Assembly: GCF_000313135.1 (NCBI RefSeq)
Contig: NW_004457592.1
Span: forward strand, 129,976 to 193,975
DNA length: 64,000 nt
Reading direction: 5' to 3'
Origin: Acanthamoeba castellanii str. Neff
Lineage: Eukaryota; Discosea; Longamoebia; Acanthamoebidae
Shown: one piece after another, positions 22,030 through 32,828 of the stretch
How positions within the stretch are numbered: position 1 is the first letter of the stretch
Layout: every line of letters begins with the position of its first letter
Program-made: the position numbers and the translations under genes
Notes under the pieces: generated by a model
What the model was told of the DNA's origin: nothing
Seen by the model: only the letters and a program-made list of their open reading frames with translations
The model's database searches: none

Positions 22030-22545
22030 GTCTCCCCACCATCATTGCCCTCATCACCACCCTCACCACCACCAGTCTTGCCACCCTCATTGCCCTTGCC
22101 ACTGCTGGTCTTGCCACCATGGCCACCACTGCTGGTCTCATTGCTGCCAGTCTTGCTGCCCTCACTGCCACCAGTCTTGCCACCCTCATTGCCACTGGTC
22201 TCACCACCCTCACCCTCACTGCCAGTCTCACTGCCATTGCCACCACCAGTCTCACCGCCCTCACTGCTGCCAGTCTTGCCGCCCTTGTTGCCCTCACTGC
22301 CCTCACCACTGCTGCTGGTCTCACTGCCACCATTGCTGCAGCCAGTCTCACCACCCTCACCACCACTGCTGGTCTTGCCACCCTCACCACCACCACCGCC
22401 CTTGCTGCCACTGCTGGTCTTGCTGCCCTCACTGCTGCTGGTCTTGCCACCCTTGCTGCTGCTGCTGGTCTCACCGCCCTCACTGTTGCTGGTCTCACTG
22501 CCCTCGCTGCTGCTGGTCTTGCTGCCCTTGCCACTGCTTAGATAT
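22030..22545 (-). repeat. Imperfect minisatellite encoding Gly/Ser/Thr/Lys/Glu repeats
   Basis: Imperfect units of about 18 bp built from words like CTGCCAGTCTTGCC and CACCCTCACTGCC repeat some 25-30 times. On the minus strand they read as degenerate GG(K/E)T(S/G)(S/G/N) repeats. All three frames of one strand stay open because of the repeat structure, so coding status is uncertain. It may be the C-terminal part of the adjacent island gene, whose frame however stops at 22631. Confidence 0.6.
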
Positions 22546-22630
22546 GGGTGGAGGACACCACAAATGGGGCCAACTGAGGGACAACAGCTAAAGTGCACTC
22601 TGCCCAGCTCCTTATTGTCCTCTGCTTCTT

Positions 22631-23730
22631 TCACATTGGCTCCTCTCCATTCTGGGTGTGTGTGAACTGGTGCTCCTCCAGTTGCATGTTCACTTGCAGT
22701 TGCTGCCAAACAAGTGCTGCCTCACCCATCTTGAAGTGGTTCATCATCTCACACAGCACTGCTTTGTTGCAGGAGTGCTTGCTCTCAAGGCTGTAGTTTC
22801 TGAATTTCTCAACGGTGAAGGTAAGACGCTGGTTTAGGGCCTGACAATGTTTCTTGATGTAGTGCAGGCTGCTCCCTGGCCCTAGCTGAAAGGTGGATGT
22901 AATGTAATGCCACTGATCATCAGGAATATAGAGATTGTCCTTAAGTGCAAGGAGGGCCTCCACACTGGGCAGTGAGAGGTGATTCTGGAAGTACTTGAGC
23001 TTGTCCACCAGGTACTGCATCGCCCACACATCTGACTGCAGGACCTCTTGCAGACCTCCTATTGTTCATTATTGATTTCAAACATGTTAACCTCTGTGTT
23101 GTGTTCTGTGTGACACTTACCTTTGGCTGTTGGTACATGGCCAGCAGAAATGTCTCAGCCAGGTGGCAAAGATGTTCCTCTTGTGATGGTAGATCCCAGC
23201 AGAACTCTTCTTGTGCTTGTAGGTGTAGACATTTCATCCACTCCATGATCTCCTGCTTGGTTTGCACTAGCTCTTCAAATGCTTCCTCAAGCTCTTGACA
23301 CCACTCTAATCTCTCTTCCTCCTCTTGTATCTGTGCCTGTGCTTGATTGGCCAGCACTTTGCAGTGCCCACAGCCCAGTGGGCATTTGTGGGCTGCCTGC
23401 AAGACAAGTTAGTACAAATACAGTGAGAGACACAGCAGCTACACCTACCTTCTTTTCATGCTCCCACCTTGCCTTCACTGACCCCAAACACTGGGGGCAG
23501 CCCTCATGCTGACATGGGATGCACTGTGCTTTCTTCTTCTTGAGCTTGGTACACTTGTCCTTCCAATGTACACATCTGGAGCACTTGGGTGGGCATGGAT
23601 GCTGGTGTGTATTTTTCTTGTGGTATTGCACTCCTCTTGCTGATGAGAATGTGATGTGTGATCCATCAGAGTTTCTGTGTGTGCATTCCTTGTGTGCACA
23701 TAGGTGTGTGTGTGCTGGTGTTGGTTCCAT
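22631..23730 (-). CDS. Unrecognised Cys/His-rich, coiled-coil protein in island B
   Basis: The start ATG is at 23730. Exon 1 (23730-23449) has a zinc-finger-like C/H pattern (HLCAHKECTHR...H...H) and a second cluster CPPKCSRCVHWKDKC...CIPCQHEGCPQC. A GTAGGT donor and TTGCAG acceptor join exon 2 (23396-23121: KCPLGCGHCKVLANQ, then a Glu/Gln-rich coiled coil). Exon 3 (to 22631) includes YIPDDQWHYITSTFQLGPG and ends at TGA. The exon 2-3 junction (GTAAGT donor) is off by one in phase with the obvious acceptor, so the copy may be damaged or the model incomplete. Almost no codons contain CpG. Zinc fingers plus coil inside a CpG-depleted block suggest a mobile-element or foreign gene, but I cannot name a family. 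Confidence 0.45.
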
Positions 23731-23748
23731 TTGCAATTCTTCACCTGG

Positions 23749-24531
23749 CGCACAACAATAAAAATACCGATTTTTGGAATTTTCTTATTTGCCAAACCAC
23801 ACAATAACCGGACAAAAAGCGAAAGGGTCCTGATGCTGACGTCAGCGCCGGTCAAGTGATGATCATCTTGGCGCGGGGGTGTCCAGTGAATGCCAGACTA
23901 TGTACGGAGACCTGCCAAGGCCGCAAGCGTAAACCAGCAATATCCTCAGCTCGCCCCAAGCGGGTTGAGGCGGGCTGACTACGCTCTGACAACAAGCTGC
24001 AGCAAGACCAGATCTCTGACATGTCAGAGCACAACAGCGCGCCTGGGGAGAACGCCAACTGTGCGGACTACGTGACGGAGAAGCTCAACCATGTGTCCCA
24101 AGCCGGCGAGCTGCCGATCGTCGACAGACATGACGTTCGTGCCCAATAACCACACGGTCATCCGCGTGTCCGACTTCGCCGGACCCAAGGCCCTGGCGCT
24201 CGCCTTCGACTGCCGGCTTGCCACCGCGAGCGGAACGAATCGAGGAGCCAGTGATGTAAGCAAATATTATGTATTTTGTTTCGGCGTTATCAGGGTGCGT
24301 CACGCAGTTGTGGAGCGTCGTTTCGCTTTGTTCGCTCGTCCCTTGCCTTGTTCACTAGTCCCCACCCGGCACCTCGAAGACTAAACAAAATCTACAAAGG
24401 TGCCACAGCCTCGAATTTGATTAATTATGGGAGATTTGTGAGACATCACCCCAACGACATCTTTTTCCACTTGATTCAGTGGTTGATGTCTCACATCATG
24501 ATGCTGCCAATCTCGTGGTGATGGATAAAAG
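23749..24531. other. Region between island B and the aldo-keto reductase
   Basis: CpG-rich again. It contains a small open frame at 24021..24146 (MSEHNSAPGENANCADYVTE..., 41 aa) and, in another frame immediately after, a stretch reading TVIRVSDFAGPKALALAFD up to about 24255. Both have G/C-rich third positions, so they may be one exon pair or a decayed gene fragment. From 24260 to 24530 I see only AT-richer noncoding sequence, presumably the reductase promoter. Confidence 0.35.
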
Positions 24532-26361
24532 ATGTCGAGCCCCAGCGAATTGAAGGCGAAGATGGAGTACAGGTACTTGGGCAACAGCGGCCTTCGCGTG
24601 TCGGTCCTCAGCTTTGGCGCGTGGGTCAACTGGAACACCAAGACCGAAGACCTCGCCGTACATGCCTCTCTTTCTCTACCTCTTCTTCAACATGACCAAC
24701 AACAACAACATGTGCACACATGTTTATATATATTTATTTATACTTCGTATGTGGTGGTGTGCCTTGCGGTGCGTGTAGTACGAGTGTACCAAGGCTGCGT
24801 TGGACGCTGGCTGCAACTTCCTCGACAATGCGGAGGTGTACTGCGCCGGCGAGGCCGAGATCTGCATGGGCCAGGTGCTCAAGCGCCTCAACGTGCCCCG
24901 CTCTGAGCTCGTCATCTCCACCAAGGTCTTCTGGGGCGGCCCCGGTACAGTCTTCAGCCTCTCTGTGACGAGTGTGATGATTGATTGATTGCGTCACTAA
25001 AACAACACACGACGCACACGACGCACACGCGACACTCATCAGGCGTCAACGAGCGCGGACTGTCGCGCAAGCACATCATCGAGGGCACCTATGCCTCGCT
25101 CAAGCGTCTCCAGCTCGATTATGTCGATCTCTTGTTCTGCCACCGTGCGCTACACCTCCTGTGTTGTGTGTGTGTGTCGTGTGTGTGTCGTGTGCGCGTG
25201 GAGCGCTGAGGGTGTTTTGGGAGTGCAGGCCCCGACGAGCACACGCCTATTGAGGAGATTGTGAGGTCGATGAACTTTCTCATCAACCAGGGCAAGACCT
25301 TCTACTGGGGCACGTCTGAGTGGAGGGTAACCACTCCCGCCCTGCTTCGCACCGTGCACACAATATGACACTCGCCTACACAATCGACATGAGACGCGCA
25401 CATACCGCACACGACACGCATATGATCTAAAGGGCCTCTGTCTCGTTGGTTTTCCGTGTGAGCAGGCCGAGCAGTTGAGGGAGGCCTACCACATCGCGCA
25501 TCGGTTGAACCTCATCCCGCCTATCATGGAGCAGCCCCAGTACAACATGCTCCACCGCACCCGCGTCGAGAAGTACGCCCCGCCCTGCGCCCTGCCCGCA
25601 ACGCAAACACGACACACACACACACACACGACACACACACACCATGACAAACGCCACACGCTCATGCAACACGATACAACACATGAACAGGGAGTACGGT
25701 AAGCTGTACTCGGAGATCGGACTGGGCACGACGATCTGGTCGCCGCTGGCGTCGGGCCTGCTGACGGGCAAGTACACCAAGGATGCGTTCCCGGAGGGCT
25801 CGCGCCTGGCCGACGGCAGCTTCGAGGGCAAGACCAAGTTCCTCCGCGACGGCCTCCTCTCCGGCAAGGGCCTCAACGGCCTGGAGACCACCGGTACGCG
25901 CCCCTGCCCCTTGCCACGGTAACAACGGCGGCTGCCACATCAGCACTGGGCGGTGACACTGCCAATCAGATCTGGACAGGATCCTGGAGATCGTGGACGA
26001 CCTGAAGCCGATCGCCGAGAAGCTGGGCTGCACCCTGCCCCAGCTCGCCATCGCCTGGGTACTATTTCTGTTCTTTGCCATTCGTGCATGATGGACAGGG
26101 CTGTCTTGTCTCTCTCATGATGGTCAAAGAAACTCACGCGACCTCCCTCGTGACTCACATCGCACGCCACGCCACGCACGACAACAGTGTGCGAAGAACC
26201 CGCACGTGTCGACGGTGATCACGGGCGCCTCCAGGGCCGAGCAGGTCCACGAGAACTTCAAGGCCCTCGACGTGCTCCCCAAGCTCACCCCCGCCGTCCT
26301 CGACGAAATCGAGAAGGTGCTGAGGAACAAGCCCGAAGAATACCGTGACTTCCGGGCCTGA
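24532..26361 (+). CDS. Aldo-keto reductase, Kv-channel beta-subunit-like
   Basis: Eight exons (24532-24657, 24779-24944, 25043-25144, 25229-25326, 25466-25572, 25691-25893, 25970-26058, 26188-26361) give exactly 354 aa, typical for AKR6/AKR-like TIM barrels. The N-terminal strand is [21 protein letters not shown]. The catalytic tetrad is visible: Asp and Tyr in [14 protein letters not shown], Lys in [10 protein letters not shown], His in DLLFCHR. The QYNMLHR segment (about residue 190) and the C-terminal [18 protein letters not shown] form the NADPH site seen in potassium-channel beta subunits. It should be a cytosolic NADPH-dependent aldehyde/ketone reductase; channel association is not shown by sequence. 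Introns are CA/TG-rich. Confidence 0.92.
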
Positions 26362-26680
26362 AGCGCCCTCTCAGAAGAGAAAGAGATGTGTTCGCATTAT
26401 ATTATATATTATATATATATATATCTTATAATAAAAATAGGTAACACGTTGTCTTCACTGCATTTTTGTGTCTGCGTCGTCGCCACGTTTTGTGCTTTTT
26501 TGGTCGCTAAGCAAGACCACGTTTTATCAAATAAATACCAGACGTGAGCTGACCGTGCCGGCCGACAGCAGAAGAAGGAAGAGGCATGCTTAGTCTTCTT
26601 CAACTGGTCAGTTCAACTGGAGGAGAAGAACGTAGAGCGAAGATCTAAAGTGAAAAAAAGGTAAAACAAATCTCGAGGGG
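26362..26680. other. Intergenic region with AT microsatellite
   Basis: A (TA)n tract at about 26400-26422 just after the reductase stop, then AT-rich sequence up to member H. It probably holds the reductase poly(A) region and the promoter of H. No gene seen. Confidence 0.5.
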
Positions 26681-29216
26681 ATGGAGCAGCGTCGTCCGCT
26701 CGGCGCACGCCAGGCACAGCAGCAGGATGGACTGGACATGCCCCCGCTGCTGGTTATCGAGCCATCCAGCTTCTTGCCCTCTCCTTCGACAGTCGCCCCC
26801 TCTTCTGTTTTTCCTTCATCATCTACTTTTACGTCCGCTTCGTCTTCCGCCCCTACTTTGACGTCTGCCGCTTTCGATTCGAAAGGCCCGCAGCGAGTGC
26901 GAGCCTGCAGCCTGTGCCGCAAGGCACACAACGCCTGCGACTCGTACCTTCCCCCCCCCTCTCAAATCCACAAACCCACACCACACACCACGCCACCACT
27001 CCACAACCAAGATGACCTCCACCGTCACCTTCAACCACCTCAGCTCGCGCTACGTGGACACCAGTACATGAGTAACGCTACACACAAAACAAACGCTTAA
27101 AAGACTTGGGTTGCAACCGTAGCGTCACCCCTGCGTTGATGATGTAACCCCCCCTTTGTGTGCTGTGTGGTTTCACTGCAGAACCCGCCCGTGCCGCCGG
27201 TGCGTGCGCATCGGGCGGGCCGACGAGTGCTCGGACTTACCCGCGCGGACGCGCAGCCGTCGGCCGCGCAACCCGGCGCCACCGGCCGCCAGCGCCGCCG
27301 CCGAGCCGTCGATGACAGTGCCGACCACCGTCGGTCGCCCGGGCAAGCGAGCCCGGAGCGAGGGCGAAGTCGCCCTGGGCAACAGGGAGGGCGACGACAT
27401 GGAGGGCGAGAGCGAAGAGGGCGACGAAGGCGAGGGCGAGAGCGAAGAGGCCGAAGGCGCGGGCGACGGAGGAGAGGGCTGTGGCGACGGCGAGGAGAGC
27501 GCGGTGGCGATGCTGGCGCGCGCGGTGCAGATGCTGACGAGCGAGGTGAAGAACCTGCGGCTCGAGAACCAGCAGCTGTGGAGCCAGATGGCGGTCATGC
27601 AGGACCGACAGATCAAGCTCGACCGCGCCATGGCCGCCTTAAGGTCGGCGCCGTCGTCATCGTCATCATCGTCGTCAGCCGCTACTCAGACGTCGACATC
27701 ATCGTCATCATATATAACCAACACATCATTCACAGCATCATCCCCTACGTCAACATCACCCTCAACCTCATCACCAACATCATCGGCAACGTCTTCAACG
27801 GCAACGCAACAACATCACCGACCACCACCACCACCACCACAACAACAACAACATACGCCACAACACCACTATCCACCGCAGCAGCACGAATATCAATATC
27901 AACTCCAAAAGCAACAGCACCAGCAATACCAACAACAGCATCAGCAACTACAGCAGCAACATCAGCAACAACAACTGTTCATGGACGAGCGGTGGCGGCG
28001 AGAATGGGAGCAGCTGCACGAGCCGGCGTTTCGCGAGTTTTCGCCCGCGACGACCACCGTACCGTCGGTCGCGAAGCTCATGCTGGAGGACCTGCGACGG
28101 GACCTGCCCTTCCTCCGGCAGTACGCCCTCGCGCACGAGTTCGCCGTCCCCGGCCCCGGGTACCGTGTTGTGTGTGTGTGTCGTGTGTGTTCGTGTGTGT
28201 CGTGTGTCGTGTGTGTGTCTGTGTCTGTGCGTGCGTGCGTGCGTGCGTGTATGTGTTTTGACTAATCGGTGGTATGGCTGTGATGATGGCCAGATATCCG
28301 ATGGTGGCGGGCACCATGTCGTCGGTGTTCGACAACAAGCCGCCCGTGATCGTGTTCGTCAATCAGGCCATGGCGCAACTCACACAATACTCCTGGGTAC
28401 GCGATGTCAGTGAAATATTTCAACAAATCTTAAATCAACCAATATGTTCCTATCTAATGGATAAAATATTTTTTTATGTTTCTGCTCTGCGCAGCATGAG
28501 CTCCTGGGTAAGCCAATGAGCACCATCGCAGTGTTCAACGAAGCTGCGCTTCCCCAACTGACGCCCATTCTCACGAAAAAGTACTGCACGACACGCACCA
28601 CCGCACACGCGCGCACACGCAACACTGCACACCTTTATATGGGCCTGACGTGTGTGGTTCGCCTGGCACAGGGCACCCATGTCGGAGAGCACTCTGCATC
28701 GGTTCAACCACCTGTTCCGCACGCGCAGCGGCCGGCTGCTGCGAATCATCGACAACACGCAGTTCTTCTTCGACCACGACGGCAACGTAACGCTCTCTCT
28801 CACACACTCGTCTGATGATTCTTGACTTTGACTTGACCTGGTTTGATTTTTGACTTGGGATTGACTTGGCGTGCAACCACCAGGCCAAGCACGTGATCAT
28901 GTGCGCGCTGTCGTGGCAGGACGGCCACATCCGCGAGGGCGAGGTGGTGGACCAGTGGGCGCCGCTGGTCGACCACCGCGCGCTGTTGCCTGCTGCTGCC
29001 CACCCTCCACCTCCACTCCACTTTTCTCCGCATCACCACCTACCTCAACATCAACAGCAGTTTCAACACCTTCAGCAGCACCTCCAGCAGCAGCAACAAC
29101 CGCCGCCACTGCCTCGCTTTTTCACGCCACCGCCGACGTCTTCGTCTCCCAACTCTTCGTCGCCCACCTCCACGTCGTCGCCTCCCTCGCGCAACCCAAC
29201 ACATCACCCCAGCTAG
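26681..29216 (+). CDS. Zn2Cys6-PAS transcription factor, outlying member H
   Basis: Six exons (26681-26943, 27182-28159, 28294-28396, 28495-28580, 28672-28786, 28884-29216), 625 aa. The cluster is RACSLCRKAHNACDS plus TRPCRRCVRIGRADEC, with the same phase-2 intron as the array. Exon 2 has a long acidic Glu/Gly stretch, the coil MLTSEVKNLRLENQQLWSQM and a Gln/His-rich region, then LPFLRQYALAHEFAVPGPG (a diverged linker). The PAS-like core is PPVIVFVNQAMAQLTQYSW, then HELLGKPMSTIAV, SGRLLRIIDNTQFFFDHDGN and AKHVIMCALSWQDGHIREGE. The exon 3, 4 and 5 lengths (103, 86, 115) equal those of member B. It is separated from the main array by island B and the AKR gene. Confidence 0.85.
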
Positions 29217-29351
29217 CTGCCCGGCACCACACAAAACCCAAAAAGAAAAATGAGAAAAACTCTACTATTCTTCCATTTTCATTTTGTCCATTTTAGGAAA
29301 AATAGCATCTTCACCGTTTTTTGTTTTGTTTTATTTGGTAGGTCTTGTCTT

Positions 29352-30411
29352 ATGGTGACTTGTGGTGTGGCACGAAGAACATGGTGCTCCCTTGCCAGCA
29401 CCGCGCTGCTGCTACTCCTTGCGGTGGCGGTGGCGTTGAGCGAGGCCAAGAGCTACGGCGTCAAGTCCCTCTCCAATACCTCGTGTGTCTTGCGCAGGGC
29501 ATTGCAGCGTCAGAGCCCTACCTCCTCGGGGATGACCGCAGCCCACTGGTGGTGGGCGCCACGGGCCTCTACTACGTGAGCGACGACGTCACGAGCAACT
29601 CCGACCCGAGCAACATCACCCTCAGGTCCACCTCCACCACCCTCATAGACGGCCTCTTCTCCGACCTCGGCGATGGCTCCTTCTGGACCTTCGCCACGTC
29701 GTCGACCACCTGGTTCAGCTTTGATGTCGCCGACGTCGACCCCTCTGCGCGCATTACCCACTTGATCCCGCTGGTGCCCGACACCGACGGCGCGCTCGTG
29801 ACCGACTGGCGTCGCGGCATCGTGGTGCTGTCGGCCCCGCTGAACCCCAACAGCGACTACTATGAAAGCCGCCAGCCGTCGGTGTTCCTGGGCATGGGCG
29901 AACTGGTGTTCGCCGCTGCCATCGACGGCCCGTCGGACGAGGCCGGCGTGTTCCTGGTCACCATCGCCACGGGCCAGGTCACGCGCATCCAGGGTCCGGC
30001 CGAGAGCAACAGCGCGTCGTGGACCACGTCGCCGCCGGCCACGCTGACCAGGAACTGGGCCAGGTGGGGCGTTATGGAGCGCAGCGCGGGGAGCGCCATC
30101 ACCCTGCTGGCCGCCGGACGCAACTTCTCGAAGAGTGGCGCGAAGGACGGCGGCATCTACCGCTACAACCTCGACGGCTCGGCCCGGGCGAGGGTGTACC
30201 GCCACTACCTGGGCGATGCGGCCACGTTCACAGTCAACTACTGGCAGGCAAGAGCGTGCCCAGCGACATCGCTACGCTTACGCAGAGCGAGTGGGTGTTG
30301 TCGTGCGAGGCTGACCACTGGCACGCCAGTGGGGCGGCCATCTCCACACCGTGCTATGGGTGCTTGCTTCTGTCAACCATGTGGTCCTCATTCTTTTCTT
30401 ATCTCCTTTGA
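29352..30411 (+). CDS. Predicted secreted protein of unknown function
   Basis: The start ATG at 29352 gives a classical signal peptide: basic residues, then ALLLLLAVAVALSEA. The mature region (about 29500-30246) is open and G/C-third-rich, with alternating hydrophobic strands (LVVGATGLYYVSDD, GIVVLSAPL, GVFLVTIATGQVTRI, GGIYRYNLDGSARARVY), reminiscent of a beta-propeller, but no family is certain. Two frame changes need explanation. A short 39-nt GT-AG intron near 29461-29499 would join the leader in phase 0. Near 30247 a GCAAGA donor to CGCAG acceptor (about 38 nt) would continue into SEWVLSCEADHWH and a stop at 30411. Either these are mini-introns or the copy is frameshifted. Confidence 0.55.
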
Positions 30412-30521
30412 TTGCGTTGGCGGTGATGTAAATAAAACAAAAGAGAAACAGATCAGGGCTGAAGCAGACTTGTGGTGTGTTGAAATTTCTCTATTTTTTG
30501 AAGCGGGGAAGGGGTACTCAG

Positions 30522-32718
30522 TCAGTCTTCGGCGAGGAGCTGGGCCAGCTCGGAGAGGGCCAGGCCGAGCGGGGTGGCGGCGGTGGGCGCCGCGGGGAGG
30601 CCAAAGAAGGCCAGCTCGCTCTTGGCCGCGGCCTTGAGGCTGGGCTGGGCCGACACCAGCGACCCGAGGGCCAGCGCAAACCGCAGCTTGGCATCGTCTT
30701 CTGACTCCACCGCCAAACACTACGTACCCACGCGCACGTCAGCTGTTGCGTTGCGTTGCGTGCAATGCGGTGCGTGCGGTGCATTTCATACCGAAGCGAT
30801 AGTCGCCAGGGTGTGTTGGGGCTCCTCGCCGGATCCCTCCTTGTCGCACGCCGACGCTTTCACATAGCTGTTGCACGCCACCACCATGAGTACCGTGTCG
30901 CGCATGCGTGTGTGTCGTGTCGTTGGTCGTGTCGTGTCGCACACGCACGTACTTGAGGAGGAACGTGGCCACCGCGAGCCGAACCTGCTTGTTGTCGTGG
31001 GCTTTGAACTGCTTCACCAGCCCCAGGGCCTGTGCATCACCCACCCCCAAGACCAATGGTTAATTTAATGTGTGCAATTGCGGTGGCAGAAAGCGTAAGG
31101 TGGCGGGCTGACGTACGGTGACGTGGCCGGCCAGGAGCTTGCGGGTGGAGCGGTGGTAGAAGCAGTTGGCCAGGAAGCGCACGCCCATGAGAACGCCGCC
31201 CAGGCCCGAGCCGCTGCCGTCGGCCAGCAGCCCCAGCACTCGCTCCATGCTACCGCCGCTGCCCGCCGCCATGCGGGCGTAGTGCTCGGCCGCCGACTCG
31301 ATCAGCACCACCCGACGCAGGATGTCCAGCACTTGGATGACAACACACACACACAACACACACAACACACACACGACATCGTCAGCCATCGACCGCGCAT
31401 GCGTGAAGAATCTGAAGGAATGTACGGGGGAATGCGGAGGAGGCGGGCCACGAGGCGAGAAGGCGGTCGAGAAGCGCGAGGCCCGCTTCGGGAACCACAG
31501 TGCCTGTAGGGTGGGTGGTCAGTGCGTGCGGCACGCACGCGCGGGGTCGAGCCAAACACGAACCAAAGTAGCGCGCGTTCTGGGTGAGCGTGAAGAGCGA
31601 CTTGAGCTGCGCGAGGGTGGTTATACCCGTCATGTGGCCCTCCTGCGCCATTCAAGCCACCTAAACAACGTGAGTACGTAGTGTGTGTGTGTGTGTGTCT
31701 GTGTGTCGTGTGTGTGGCGAAGATGATTATGGAGGCGAACCTTGCCGAGAAGCTGCCCATTGAACTGGAGGATTTTGGTCCACACCGAATCGATGTTGCG
31801 CTCGCCTTCAAAGATGGCATACAAGTCCTGCCCGTCGTCGCGGCCACCCCACAGTCAGCTCCCACGACACCGCACACGCACCACCGCACACGCACACACA
31901 TGTGTGGTGACAGTGGCTGTTGTGTAAATACGCACCGGTGGGAAGGACTTGAATCGCTTCGTGACGACGCCGGGGGCGGTCGAAGGTCCCGCCTCGCCCG
32001 CGTGGAGGCTCACCAGCCTCTCGAGCTCGGCTGCGTTCGCGCCCTGCGCCCCCCACCCAACCACCACCACCACGCCGACGACGAAGTTTCGCGAGTGAAT
32101 GCGAGTAGGACGACGATGATGGCAACGATTGGAGGAGAAGGCTGATTACCCGCAGTTCTTGCACGAGCGCTACGTTCTTGTAGAACTTTAAGAAAGAACG
32201 AAGACGACGATTGGAATGGCGACGACGACGATTGACGAAGAAGGAGAGTTCAGTGTACGGTGGTACGTGTGCGATGGCGAGTGTGGTGGTGGCGCGTGTG
32301 CGTGTGCGTGTGCGTGTGCGGTGGTACCTGGAAGGTGGGCATGGCGGTGACTCCGCACGCCGAGCTGATGCCCTGCCACGAGCGGTGTGATGTCAACAAA
32401 CTGCACGCACGGCCGCACGCACACGAGCAGTGGTGGTGGTGGGTACCGAGTTGCGGTCGACGTCGACCTTGAGGAAGACGGCAGCGGAGGCGTACTCGCG
32501 GCTGAGGCGCTCGAACACGGGCGCCACCACCCGACACGGCCCACACCACACGGCGTGGAAGTCGACCACCACCTGCGTACAGGTTTGTCATTGATTTAGA
32601 GATGGAAATGTATCCAGCGCAATCAAAAACAGAGAGGTACGAGGCGATCGCCAGCAGTCTCAAGGAGCAGGCGCCACTCCTCCTCGCCCTCCACCACGGT
32701 GATCGTCTCCTCGTCCAT
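30522..32718 (-). CDS. Thioredoxin-PUL domain protein
   Basis: A multi-exon gene starting [20 protein letters not shown] (ATG at 32718). Exons 2 and 3 (32572-32447 and about 32376-32331) form a thioredoxin fold with [20 protein letters not shown] (active CGPC) and the cis-proline motif TAMPTF. After [12 protein letters not shown] and a linker come helical segments typical of a PUL domain: [79 protein letters not shown], and finally [16 protein letters not shown] up to the stop at 30522. PUL domains bind Cdc48/p97 in PLAA/Ufd3. Thioredoxin-PUL combinations are known in eukaryotic DeSI-type proteins, but no peptidase domain is visible here. A role in p97-linked protein turnover is inferred. Confidence 0.82.
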
Positions 32719-32828
32719 CTTAAACAGGAAAGAAAAAGGAAATAAATCAAATATAAAAAGAAATTCACAATTTTTTGAACGGGACATGTTGTGTAGCGCG
32801 CAGAACAAAGAAGAAGGAAGAGCTGGCA
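32719..32828. promoter_or_regulatory. Bidirectional promoter region, 110 bp
   Basis: Only 110 bp separate the start codons of the divergent thioredoxin-PUL gene and the small winged-helix-like gene. It is AT-rich around 32735-32780 (AAATCAAATATAAAAAG). Shared control is likely but not demonstrable from sequence. Confidence 0.5.

Larger units (their letters stand above)
21975..23748. other. CpG-poor island B
   Basis: Composition changes abruptly: only about eight CpGs in 1.77 kb, and none between 23023 and 23748, whereas both flanks are CpG-rich. It contains a glycine/serine/threonine-coding minisatellite (22030-22545) and a Cys/His-rich spliced reading frame on the minus strand (22631-23730). 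Its signature (CpG loss, TpG/CpA gain) matches that of islands A and C. Confidence 0.75.

Noticed and set aside
21977..22665. Pro/Leu- or His/Cys-rich plus-strand proteins
   Set aside because: Other frames of the minisatellite in island B; no splice or start support.
21975..23748. Island B as bacterial contamination
   Set aside because: It contains eukaryotic-type GT-AG introns and Cys/His fingers, and joins host sequence smoothly on both sides.
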